A DNA stretch of 64,000 nt, from positions 1,488,001-1,552,000 of the forward strand of contig JAKNDB010000104.1 of the NCBI GenBank assembly GCA_024305405.1, read 5' to 3'. Under the pieces are notes generated by a model. That model was not told the DNA's origin. It saw only the letters and a program-made list of their open reading frames with translations, and did not search any database. Below, piece by piece: positions 26,760 to 39,600 of this stretch; the stretch's first letter is position 1; each line of letters opens with the position of its first letter. The DNA is from Dirofilaria immitis (taxonomy: Eukaryota; Nematoda; Chromadorea; Rhabditida; Onchocercidae). The translations under genes were made by a program, and so were the position numbers.

Positions 26760-26969
26760 ATGTTTAAGGATCAGAAGTTCTCTGATTGCAAATTCAATTA
26801 TGCAGCACCAGTACGGTGCATATTACAGTCTATATCGGTGGTGGAAATTATTGACAGGTCAGATTTATCGCCTAACGTGACGAAGGATTTTACCTTCATT
26901 ATCGCTTGCAATAATAAATTCCGATGCTCTGTTTTCATTAATCGTGATCGGCTTTCCAACGGCGGTTGA
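26760..26969 (+). CDS. small hypothetical ORF 2 of a pair
   Basis: A 69-residue frame beginning 53 nt after ORF 1 ends (first codon TTG or GTG-type unless spliced, as no good ATG opens it), with strand-like segments CILQSISVVEIIDRSD and DFTFIIACNNKFRCSVFI. Together with ORF 1 it could be one broken beta-rich domain. No known homology is recognised. Confidence 0.2.
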   Translation: MFKDQKFSDCKFNYAAPVRCILQSISVVEIIDRSDLSPNVTKDFTFIIACNNKFRCSVFINRDRLSNGG

Positions 26970-27342
26970 TTTCCGCATGCAGCTTTTCTTTGGCTATAAT
27001 TATAATCGATGTTTCGTTTAATTAAGCAATTATGAATTTTATTCAAATATATTTTTTGTTATCCTTCGATATTTCGAAGAATCTATGTAGCAAGTTCGTT
27101 TTCACTATTTATTTCAAGATTTTTTACTTCGCTACTTATCAATGACATTTAAGACTTCTATTACTGATTAACAAAGCAAATATATTTTATTAAGATTCAG
27201 GATCAAGAGGTATCGCAGTTTGCTATTGAAGTTATAGATATAATCATAAAACAGAAGACACTGTCAACATTGCTTTCAAAAAATGATAGGCGCTTAAAAA
27301 TTCTGAAGAACATGCTTAATCAAACTAAATATTTCAGTTATA

Positions 27343-28573
27343 TTATTTTTTAATAAAGAATGAAGTTACTACCAGAAGATTCTTCTTCAATTTCTGTCTC
27401 TCTCGAGCAGCTATTTCACGCACATCACTGTTCATTGCGACAGATGGAGCTTGTGCTGCGGATGCGGTAAGAGCACTTTGAACCCAATGTCGAGCTTCCA
27501 TGGTTTCAGGACGCTCAACAACCATCGTAACAAAACGTTGTGTTTGAAAACTTTTAAGGAGAAGCTCACGGCATACATCTTTATCAGTTACTGGTCGTCC
27601 GTCGATATCGATGATATGATCACCTACTAACAATTGCTGGGCGGCAAGTGAATTCTGGTCGGTACGCGATACCAAAACACGATTCTGATAGTGCTTAATA
27701 CCAAGACCAAGTTTTGGACCACCTGGTTTCCAGTCAATACGAGAAAGCTGAGAAAGTTCATAAGTTATTAGTTTTATCGTATTCTGATAAGATAATATCT
27801 AATTCAAATAGAAAATTTCTCTTGGAATAATTAATTTTGATATATCAAACTAGTTTATGAAAATCAAACTCAGAAAATATTTACAAGTCCTTGAATTCTC
27901 AATAGATAATTATTGGGTGCAAGGAATTATATTCCTCGCGACTGAGATAGAGAAAGTATTCGAAATCTAATATCAATCGCTAATAGATAATAGCAGTTCT
28001 TATACCAGTAAAAGCAGCTAATAAATAAAATGACATGCTTAAAAGGAAAAAAATTTTTTTGATTTTCAAGTGAAGAGAAATAAAAATTGAAAGATACAAA
28101 ATAAGTATATCCATCACGGCGTACGATAAACTTGGCTCGCTCCGGTGGTATATGAATTTTGGCTTCTAATTCAGCTGCTTTCTTCGCATCACGTACTAAA
28201 ATAATTGAAGCGATTGGTGGAGCAAAACGAAGTAATTGATAAAAGTGATCCGTGTCACGTACAATCGCTTCGTTTACCTTTAGAATTTGATCACCCACCT
28301 GCAATCCCTCGAGAATGATAGGATTCCTAAGTTGGCTGTCAAGCAATTTTCACATGATTATATGGATGTTTTGGAAAATTTAAATCAGTCTACTTTCTTT
28401 ACAAACAAACTATATATAAAAATTTAAGAATGCTTCCTGTAAATAACAACCTTAAGCTTCCCATCGGCAAGGGTACCTGATTGTACCTTGACGATTACAA
28501 GTTTATCATTGGGTACAGCACCCAATGGTTCACCCTCTTCCATAGGTATCACAACAGTCATTTCCTTCGACAT
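27343..28573 (-). CDS. tandem PDZ-domain scaffold protein
   Basis: PDZ domains bind C-terminal tails of partner proteins and build membrane or signalling scaffolds. Three exons: 28,573-28,451; 28,298-28,098; 27,747-27,343 (TAA), giving 242 aa with all phases 0 and no frameshift. The first PDZ domain covers about residues 5-90 and crosses intron 1: [20 protein letters not shown] then [15 protein letters not shown], a classic PDZ second-strand/GD-I-L-x-V-N pattern. The second covers about residues 115-195: [18 protein letters not shown], then [15 protein letters not shown]. The C-terminus is Lys/Arg/Glu-rich ([14 protein letters not shown]). A GTAGTAA donor within the last codons (27,373) would allow a further exon, but none was seen. 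Nematodes have several small PDZ-only proteins of this plan; I cannot name the orthologue. No signal peptide or membrane segment. Confidence 0.85.
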
Positions 28574-30394
28574 GACGCCAGTATCAGATCACTAGCGTAT
28601 AGTACAACTACTTTTCACGAGTACAACTAAACCAAATGACTTTACAAGTGAGTAAAATCCTTTCCTTATTTTCCATTTAATATTTGCATAGGAATTTTTT
28701 AAAATTTACATAAAATTTAGAAATCTCAAATACTTTAAAGTCTAGGAAATTTTATAAGATTATTCTATATTTATTAAGTCATTAATAATTTGATATAGTT
28801 AAAATCCTTTAGTACAACTGCTATAGGTTTCTCTAATCTAATTCTCAGCTTGAAGTTACCTGAGTTTTTGAACTCATTTGCCTGATTGGTAGAGATAAGT
28901 TTTTTTTATTTACTTTGAAAATAAAATTTAACGAAATCATGATTTTCATCGAATAACATATCACACTGATTTGATGTTGCTTAAAATGTGCATAAAATTA
29001 GAATCGCACTTACTGATTCGCTGCATACAAAACTTTTTTGAACATGCAGAATTTAATGAAGGAAAAGGTGAACAATATTTGAGACATGTAATAAAAGTAG
29101 AAATTAATTAAATTCAAGGCACCAAAAAAATGAAAATTCAACATAATCGCATAGAATTTATAATCGAATAAGAAAAAAAGGGTATATTCCTAGAAAATCG
29201 GTACCTTAAAAACGCAAATATTTGAGAGCCAAAGAATATTTGCATCAAAGAATACCAGGATTTCAAGAAAACTAGCAACACCAGATTTCAAGAATGATTC
29301 AATCATAAAGAGAAATGATTTACAATTCAGGTGATATGAAAAATCAGCAATGAATTGTTAAAAAAATTACAATAAATAATATTTAACAATCTCTGGAAAC
29401 AATAAATTTTAGAAATGACATTTATTTCATACAATTACACGCATTCAAATCATCCATTCTTATTTATAAACTAAACGTCAGAATAAAAATAAAACCTCCT
29501 TAGTTAACACATTATTTATGTAATTTGTCCAGCATAATATTAAAATACGGGTAATACATTATTCGCAAATCATCACAAACAGCATTACCGATTTAGTTTG
29601 AGATACTCATGGAATGTGTGACAGTAACTGCGGTATGATAATGAGTCCATTATTGGATACGACTCGGTATCTGTTTTGATAGAATATTTTCAATATCATA
29701 TAATGTTGAGGCAATTACAAAATTGTTGAGTCATTAATAGGAGATTAAACTGTTTCATTCTACGAGCATCTAACAGATAACAAAAAATACTTGTCTCGGA
29801 CAATGTATCTATTAGGCGCGCACCTTTCTCCTTATATAATAGAAGCAAAATTATAAAATAACAGATCATGCGTGAAATACACAATTATATGCATCGATCC
29901 GCAGAGGCGCAAGCACCGTTTTTAATAATTTATATTGGTATAGATATGAATATATATATATAATGTTATATATGTTGATTATGTACTATATTGTTGTATG
30001 AACCGATATATATATATTTTTTGCATGTGTGTATATGTATTTTCCTTCTTCAGATAGTACTCAATGTATATCCTTTGAGAATTGAAGTTCTTGAGATGAA
30101 TGCCGAGATTGAAGGAATGAATACAGAAAAAACAAAAGATTTTCTTATTGAATAGGCAATCCACTGCTTTTGTTTCATTAACCACTTAGCAAAGGTAACG
30201 CCACTGATGAAACTGCAGATAGATTTTCTTTAAATAAATAAGTATGCATATAAAAATAAAGAAAACATATCTTGGAAATCCATGCAAATTATGCAGTTTA
30301 GGCTAATTATATATGACTTCGGTGATTCATGTTGATGGCATATTTTTTCTTTTTTGTTACATAACGACATTTTAGAAGTTAGATACGCACGGAA
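28574..30394. other. intergenic region upstream of PDZ gene
   Basis: About 1.8 kb between the PDZ start and the last Ig exon of the giant gene. It should hold the PDZ promoter and the 3'UTR of the giant gene. I see only AT-rich sequence and a short (TA)n tract near 29,950; ORFs at 29.7 and 30.0 kb look random. Confidence 0.5.
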
Positions 30395-30619
30395 TCAAAG
30401 TATTACAGTTTTAAAATAACCTTCAAGAAAGATGATTGCTTTTGCCAAATCTTCTCCATAATTATTACGTATAGTGCAGAGATATTCACCAAGATGTTCT
30501 TCGGCCAACTGCAAAATTGAAAGAGTTGATGTTGTTGCTGTGGATGATATTTCAATGCCGTGGCGTCCATCTATCAATTTCTTGTCGCCGTGAAACCATG
30601 TTACTGTCGGTTGCAAGCC
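30395..30619 (-). CDS. giant gene: extra Ig C-terminal half exon
   Basis: After an ATTTCAG acceptor, this exon encodes strands C to G of an I-set Ig ([20 protein letters not shown], then [20 protein letters not shown]) and ends in TGA at 30,395. It needs an upstream exon with strands A and B; a candidate open stretch with a GTAAAC donor lies near 30,670-30,720 but its frame is uncertain. It is either the true C-terminus (the TAG at 31,574 being spliced out) or an alternative ending. Confidence 0.65.
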   Translation of the reverse strand, partial: GLQPTVTWFHGDKKLIDGRHGIEISSTATTSTLSILQLAEEHLGEYLCTIRNNYGEDLAKAIIFLEGYFKTVIL

Positions 30620-33600
30620 CTGAAATAATCGGAATCACATAAATTATAGAAATCATCAGAGTTTACCGCAAATTGTTTCCAATTCAGCATTTGGTTCACC
30701 TCACAGCGCCAGTTCTGTTTACTTAAAATGGTCCATTTGGAGCATACATTCAATGTTCACACTTTATTCAAGCAAGTGAGACGTACAGTCATCGAAAGAT
30801 CGTATAAAAATAAAATTGGAAGGCGCAGCGAAAAGAGTAAGAGGTGATTTTGAGACTAGAAATTGTTTAAAAAACGCTATCAAATATCATTCGGAAACAA
30901 ATCTCATATTATTAATCGTTTAATAAATAATCTATGCATGTATCTGATTATCAGAAAGTCTATGAATAAAAAAGTGAGAACTATCCCAGCAAGTAGTTCC
31001 CCAATAATAATTAATAATGGCAAATGGCAACACAAACTTTAAAGCTGCAAGTTAAGCTAGTTTTTTGTCCTATTGTACTTTGAATCGAAATTGGCAATTT
31101 CGTGAATCTTGGCATGACATCATCTAGGCTGAAATAAATCATTTCTTTTCAAAAATCAGTGCAAAAATTGCCATATATATTACAAGTTCAAAATTTTCGG
31201 CTAGAGATTTTCATCTCTTATGGATGTACATAATAGAATTGCAATACAGGATAGCGTATCTTTCTCTATAAGAATAAGAAATATAAGCTTTTATCCACCA
31301 AATCTTTTTTTGAAGTTGGTTGCGAAGTTTTGATTCGTCTAAAAAAAAATGAAAGCACTGAAAATTTGTCTACTTATATTATAACCTTTCGATTTTCATT
31401 AAATATTTTAAAAAATTTATATTTCTTTTGGGAACTAAGATTTCGAAATATACAAAGATATTATCAGTAAGAATAACTTGATTTATTTTTGATAAATTTT
31501 TAAACAATTTCAAAAAATATTCAATTTAGTTGATTTACGTGCGTTATACATATATGTATTATAAAAAAAAATACTACTTAATAACTTCAGTAACATCAAC
31601 AGCGATTATTGCTTTAGCTGTACCGGAAAGATTGACCGCTTGCAATTCATATTTACCATGATCTTCACTGATACAATTACGAATCGTCAATGTAAATACT
31701 TCTCCATTATTTTCCATCTGAAAAAAATCTTTTAATTTGCAATGAAATATAATCTATCAAATATTTTATAATACACAATTTTTGAAAATTACTCGAATAT
31801 TTTTGATTATTCCCAAATTACTTATCAAATATTTGAACCATCTTGCAACAAGCACCGAAGCCAGTAAATTACTGCCTATATATGTGTAACGCACGTAAAT
31901 TAATTAAATCAAAAATATAGAAATTTAATCATTCCAAATAAATGAAAGCAAATTTCACAAACATGTTGCTTTTTATAATATGGCAGAATCAGTCATATTT
32001 ATTCAAATATTTTGTAACAAACAAAAAAATACTTGATATTTTTCTCCGGAAGCAATTGAAACCATATTTTTAGTCCATACAACTGCCGGTTCAGGATATC
32101 CATGTACCGCCACTGACAATGTCAAATCATTTCCTTGTTCGACGCTTACATTTGTTGGTGCATTCACAATAATCGGTGGATTTTCATGACCACTTTGGCG
32201 TTTTTCTTGAAATATCTTCTTTAGTATTTCGTTAAATTATTTTTGATAAATTCATCAAATCTATAAAATCTTATGACTAAAATTTTCTAATTCCAATGTC
32301 ATGGTTTTCCACTATAACTTTCTATGATTTCTACATCTTGCAAGCTTTGGATGTTTTTTTCAAAAGTTGGTAAATATCTCAATTATATTAGCAGCTAATA
32401 TGTATATTATTTCCATAGTTTTACTTTCGTGATTTTCCTTTCCTTATGATGTGACTAGTTTACCTGTAACAACGAGGCGAACATTACATTTGGCAATACC
32501 AAATTCGTTATTAGCCTCACAAGTGTACATTCCTGCATCTTCTGGGAATGCATCTGTTATTGTCAAATAACAGTTCGTTTCTTTCCGTGAATATGCAAAT
32601 CCACTAGAGTCCTGAATTTCCATATTGTTGCGTATCCATCGCACTGTTAATGGTTCGGAACCTGCAAGGAAAATACTTGGAAAGAAAAAATTTTATTGAT
32701 TTGTTTGAAAAGCACTTAATCTATTTAAACTCTTACAATGCATTAAACCATGACAAACCTTCCATCAATTCAGCAAGCAACACGACTCTGTCACCATCTA
32801 CTGCTTTGATTACTTCTTGTCGCCCATAGGTAAGGAATTTTGGTGGTATCCCACCTGTTGGAGATATATTTCCTGTCTCAACATCAAGCTGCATCGCTGT
32901 TTTAGCTTCACCTTCTTGATTTTTAGCAATACAGACATATTTTCCAGTATCCAATGCAGTAATGCTAATGAATTTCAGCGTCGTCGTTTCACCATCATAT
33001 GATATCAGATAGCGATCATGCTCAGGTAAAATAATGCTACCATTTCGAAGCCACTGGATTGCTGGAGCCGGATAACCTGATACACTACATTCTACTGACA
33101 CAGAATCGCCATTTATCGCCTACAAGAACCTTGTGATCAAGAGCTTAAATTTTCTCATTTGAGAACCTTGTGATCAAGAGCTTAAATTCTCTCATTTGAG
33201 AACCTTGTGATCAAGAGCTTAAATTCTCTCATTTGTTCTCTCATCTTAAATTCTCTTATTTGAGATGAGATTTTCCAGACCAAAACATCTTTGAAAAAGA
33301 TTATGGCTTTTCCGAATTCATATTATAACAAAATTTTCTTTACCTTGAATTTACCGGGCAATACTTCAATGAATGTTGGTGCCGCTAGTTCTTTTCGTAG
33401 TCTTCTAGTGCCATCCCCGGCATGACTTCAATTTCGGCGGTACAAGTAACAAGACCTTCACTGTTTGAGGCTGAACAATTGTAAAAACCTTCATCAATCT
33501 TGGACATGTGATGTACCTGAAATAAATCACTTCTACAGAGCTGCTGAAAACTAACAAAACGTTTACTAACAAGCTAATAAACTTTAAAATTCCGAACTTT

Positions 33601-36600
33601 CCATAGATTCAAACGATTTACATTTACATATGCGGAAAAAGAAAACATAAGCATTATTGTAAATTAATGAATTTCTGCAACTTGATATATCCTAATGTTT
33701 TCATTTTTTCAACATATTTCAATTTTGATGTCTCAGCAGATAAATTATAATAAACAATTTACCTCGAGATAGTAGAAGTCACCATCATTGTAGATGGAAT
33801 ACTTGTTACCGGTTTCCAACACAACACCGGCTTTATCCCAACGTACAACTGGTATTGGATTAGCTGAAATAGCAGTCCTCAATCTGAGCGATTTATACTC
33901 GACGATTGACTTCTTCGATTTCGGTTTTACCATGAATTTCGGTCGACAAACATTCTTATTTCGTTCAGTAATTGATGCTCGAATTTCTTCCAAAGCTAAA
34001 AAAATTGAAAATTTGAATTTTCTTACGAAAAAATGTAGTTAATGAAAGTGAAAACAGAATTATCATCACGAATAAAATAATCATCGCTAACGATATGAAG
34101 CATTCAGAAATGAATAACAGCATAAACCAATTGACTGACTTGTAATTTCGCTCTGTGGTTCTATTGAACTATTAGAAGTATCAGTCTCTATATCATTTAA
34201 TGTCACAGTCTGTTTCATACGTTTCCCTTCTGATTTCCCATGAATACGATGTCGTCGCTCTAAAAAACTGCAAATTTTATTAAACACATTGAAGACTCTT
34301 TGCAAAAAAATTATTTTATAAAAATATAACTGCTCAATAAACAGCGAAATCAATCTCTTACTTTTAGCGATTGTTCCAGCCAATGCAGCTGCGTCACCCT
34401 CACGAAATTCAAGATCTTCTAAACCGATTAAAAATGCCGGTGCAGCACCTCTTCGTCTTATATCCAAAAGATTATTCCTCTATATTGAGTTCCAGCCTGC
34501 ATAAATACTACGGTTATTAAATGTGGCTAATACCGATGTGTTTTAATTTGCTGAGAAAATTAATTTTTTCGGCTAAAATTAAGCAAATTGATAAATTGCA
34601 GCGTAAAAAACGACATTCAAATTTTTTTATGGAATTAATAATGCTTTACTTGAAGCTAGTAAGCGATGAAACATAAGTGGAAAAGAAGAAAAATCTTATA
34701 AATGAAACCATAAAATATTTAATTTTACTGGTATCTAAAAATTAGGGTCTCAAAATAACTTAAATGAATTAAAAAATCCATAAAGAATGATATTGAAAAA
34801 TGCACTTATACCTATTAATATCAGTTAAAAATTTTAAGTGAATGAAAATTTACTCTGTGTATTCCAGTCATGGAAGATTCTAATCGTTCGGATAGCACAT
34901 CTTGTGGCAAAGTTGTTAGGAAATTTTCCTTGAAATCTAAAAATACAAAATTTATTTTGCATATCCCTTCGTTCAGAACATTGTAAATAAATCGATTCAG
35001 TCCATAAGAAAAAAAGACTTATATATCATTTGAGAAAGTTTCAGGAAATTCTCGCTTTCCATTATCACAGCTAATTTCCATAAACTGTTCAAATTGAAAA
35101 AAAAATCGGATATAGTAAAACCTTCGAGTGATTTTGGTGGCTCCGCTTCGACACGTTTTTTCCCAACATTCAATGATGCGGTTGTTCGCACAATACCGTG
35201 GATATTTGACGCTTCAACCGAATAGGTGCCGAGATGAGGCACGCTTAGATTTGTTATCTTGAGTTGACATTTGGTTGAAGCAATGTATGATATCAAAGGA
35301 GACTGAATTAGATGCATTTTAAATTGTTATTTTCGGCATACTATTTGAATTAAGCAAATTCTTTACTGTGATAAATTTCTTCAAAGTAATTATAACTGAT
35401 AGCAAAAAAACAGAACTCTTCGGATCGAAATAGCGGTTGAAACTATTCATTTAAATAAGAATTCAAATTCAGATAACTCAGCAAACCAATACCTGAACAT
35501 TTTTTCCTCAGAAACTTTCTGATCCAGATGGTACCATGTTAGTTCCGGCACTGGACAGCCACTCACTTCAACTTCAAATTCAACATTATCACCTAGCGAT
35601 GCCCATATATCACGCAAGCATTTTAGAAAGCGTGGTAGGCCCAGCTGGTTGATCAAATGGTTCTGAGTATCAGTCATGTTAAATGATTACAATCTATATG
35701 AACTAGAAAAAATAGTTCAGTTTGAAAATTCTAAATTTTATCACATTTATCAGCCACTATTCTTAATTTTATTACTATAGAAATTTGACGAAATATGGAA
35801 GAAACGAAGAAATGCGCAAACACAAATAAATTTTTAAAGAATGTAAAAACTATAATTAACATCTGGTAAGAACTCAATTATTAAAATAGCACTTTGAAAA
35901 AAGGAAATAAAAGCCAAAATACATCACGTAGGAAAAAATGATGTGATTCTAAATTTTTAGCTTATCTAAGCGATTTTTTAGTTCATCTATAAATGCACGA
36001 AGAAAGAGCAAACTTTGGAAACTGTGATCTTCGGAAACTTTAAATTGTAATAGTTGTACTGTCAGCCTAATTTTATTTTCTGGTCAATGATTTCTTCTTT
36101 CACATTATCTAGTCTTTATTCTTTTATATATCCTATATGAAGTTTATGAATAATCAGATTTCCAAAAGATCGCAAGTAATGTCATGGCACATTAGAACTG
36201 AAAAAAAAAAGGTATTATTTTTTGGAAATGCAATTTTAGTCTAAAATTACTACAGCTTATTTTAAGCATTTTTTCTCAAGTTTTGATGATAAATTTATAT
36301 ATATACAGATTCCAATTCACACTCATTTCCGGAAGAAATCACTTTTTGAAGCATACAAAAATTAGATACCTCCAACTAGCAAGTAGCATTGTGTCATTGC
36401 TTTTCCGTGTTCATTGATAGCAATGCACTGATATGTACCTTGTTGTGTTTTTACCACGTTTTCGGTCTTCATTTCGCAAATTTCACCCTGTCGATACTCT
36501 GCCCAAGCGGAATCTATCGTTGTACGAATCACGCTTATTTGCTGTGCATCATTGATAAAAATCCACTGAAATTTCATATTCTCAGCCTAAAGGATTTTTG

Positions 36601-39600
36601 ATAATCTATTGAGGTGGTTATTAACTACTCTTTTTTACCGGATAAAAATGACAAAGTAGAACAAGCTGTATTCGCTTATATTTTGATTATATATACTTGC
36701 TTACATGTTTATTAATATCTTAACGTATTCTGCATTTTCTTATGTCTGTTTTCACTTTTGAAATCATGTATTTTTTTTTGAATTTTCAGCTACTCAGATT
36801 AATCTACCACATTCAAAAAAGCTATCATGACACTGTACTCATTTTTGATCTTCCTTCAAATATTAATTGCAGAAATAAAAAGTTTAAAAATAACAAAGAA
36901 TAGATTGATCTCGCCCACACTATGCTAATTGCTGATCGACGACTACCGTCAGATTGCACCAAGCTAATCGTTCTTAAGCGAAGTGAGATTAAAATGGAAA
37001 AGCAGAGTAGTCTTTAAAACTAATTCTACTTTATGCAAAACAAAACATGGCACCTTAAGCTGAGGTTCAGGAATACCCTGGATGTGACATTTTAGCGTTA
37101 CAGGACGCCCAATTGCTACCCCAATATCTGTCAAATCCATCGTGAAGCTCGGTGCTTGTTTTTCCTGATATTGCTTGTGAAGGAAAGCTAAAATTTTGTA
37201 AGAAACTACATATAAAATCGCACAAATAATGTATATTCAGTTAAAAAAGTTCACATTCAGTAAAGATTCGACTGACTATTTGAATCATTCTATGATTGGT
37301 AAACCAAATTCTAGAGAGCGAAAGAATATTATACTTACTATGTACAATACACTGCGTTTCGAAACTCGTCGAACCTTCTGAATTTTCAGCAACGCATTTA
37401 AATGTACCAGCTGTTTTAGTAACTGCGTATGGTATACTTAGTACCGATTCACCTTCTCCGGTAAGTGATATTTCATATGCTCGATTTGTCTTTGTAATCT
37501 GTAATAACTATTCGATAGCGAAAAACCATCCTCAAACTGAAGCTGTGATTGTTACTCATATTAATTAATTAACTTTTTTCATATTATAGGCTTATTTACT
37601 CGTAATGCTAAGTAAAATATTTCGATTTCGTCGTGAGTTTACAATTCATTTCCGCTTTCTCTTAAAAAATTCTAGTAATTGATATATGTATGCATGTACT
37701 ACACTATCGAAAATATTGAGGTAGGAATTAAATAAAAGATGCCAAAATAGAAATCGTGAAGCAAATTCAATTCAAGAAATCCATTCGATTTATATGCTTC
37801 TTTTTCAATCGCTAGATTTTCATATTCAAAGTATAATGAACATTAATAGAACAATTAGCAAAAATTAATTTAATAGCATTGCCATTGATTTGGCTTGATT
37901 AAAATCAATTATTTTTGTTTAACAAAGACAAAGAATACTTTTAAATGAATATTTAGAGAACATAACTTCTTCAGTTCAGTTTTTTATCGTATTGCTTTAT
38001 TAATTTTTTAGATGGCTCCTTTGTATGCACTAATTGGTAGAAAAAGAAATTTTTTGATTCCAAGATTAGAAAAATAAACATATAGGCTGGGTTTAAAGTA
38101 AGCTAAAATTGCTCAATTGAAATTCTGGAATTCTGGAGTTAATTTACTACCAAGATTATTGCATTGGTCAATTTTTTTCAAGACCCAATTGAAGAACAAT
38201 AATAAAAATGAATTAGAGAATAAGAATAAAAATGAATTATATAAGTTCATGAAGTTATCAATATTTCAAAGGAAAATTCATTTCAACTATCTGTAGATGA
38301 TGATCAAAGGTAGGGCTAAATTAACGTTAATTTAGCCCTAAAATTTCCAATATTGGATATTCTAACTCATCTGAATGATGTCAGTTTAACACTAATTAAT
38401 TATTGTCGAAAACCTAAAAAACAATGCATCAAGGAGAGCAAGTAATTATTATCATTATTATTTAGGAAAGAAAATACATCAAGCTCACATACCTCTTTTC
38501 CATCTTTTAACCACTTGATGAACGGTTTAGGAAGACCAATAGCGCGACTTATTAATTTTATCTGAAACTAAATTGTTAGTTTGGAAGAAACAGATGAAGA
38601 TAAAGCTATTAAATTTTTTAATGGTTTACAGCATTTAAATTTCCTTCATATCACTTTTTAGGAGAACAAACCATAGACCCTTCGGTAGCTTCAACCACTG
38701 CACTTGGCACACGCGTAAATCTTGGTTTACAATACTGTGTTTTTTATTTTCAGCTGTAATCAAATGCGAATCCGGTCCAGCAATTTCTGCGACTGTTAAC
38801 ATTAACTGAGAGCTTTCGCTACCGAGAACATTACTTGCTGTGCATATATAAAAACCAGTATCTTTTGCAGTACAGTTGAAAATTATAAGAGAACACCAGC
38901 CATCCTCAGTGAATTCAAGCTTTTTATGGCGATTTGTATTGATCATGACGCCATCTTTCATCCATATAATCTACAAACTCATAACATTTTTATGTAATAA
39001 AATTTTGTAAAAATTTCCAAAGCCTGAATTTCAATTAAATTAGGAAAATTAATTAAAGCACTGACAAGAATATAAAAATGCACGTATGTCATATATCAAT
39101 GTACTAATCAGCAGATATTTCAAATGTATTAATATAAATCGGCAGAACATTTATTATTCATATAAACAAACAGTAAAGAGCTAAAATAAAAAAGGAATCT
39201 TAATGTTGCTGAAATATTCTGTTCACATGGAAATTCTACCTGAGGCTGAGGATCGCCAAGAATGCGGCATTTCAATTTTACTTCCTTACCAGCTAGAGCT
39301 GTTTGATCCTGCAATGGCACTTCGAATTTGGGTGCCATACGTAGAGTAGGTTCCATAACAATTACCTAAAATCAATGTTCTAGTAAAGTTGGATAGTAGT
39401 ACATATTCAATGAATTATAACGTCAGTAATTTCTTATTCTTAAGTTCACCGAATATAAACGTAATAAATTCAGATCTGCAACGAGCAAGAGTGTCGTTAT
39501 GGTTAAATTGAAGACTTCCATTTTTTTTTGTATTGTAAAACGCTAGTGAACGAACTCCTGCTAAATAATCTTTCTTTATTTCTCGTTACCAAAATAAATT

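Larger units (their letters stand above)
25223..27342. other. intergenic region between convergent Tudor and PDZ genes
   Basis: About 2.1 kb between two genes whose 3' ends face each other. A polyadenylation signal for the Tudor gene is at 25,496. Apart from two small + strand ORFs at 26.5-27.0 kb, listed separately, I see nothing coding. Confidence 0.5.
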
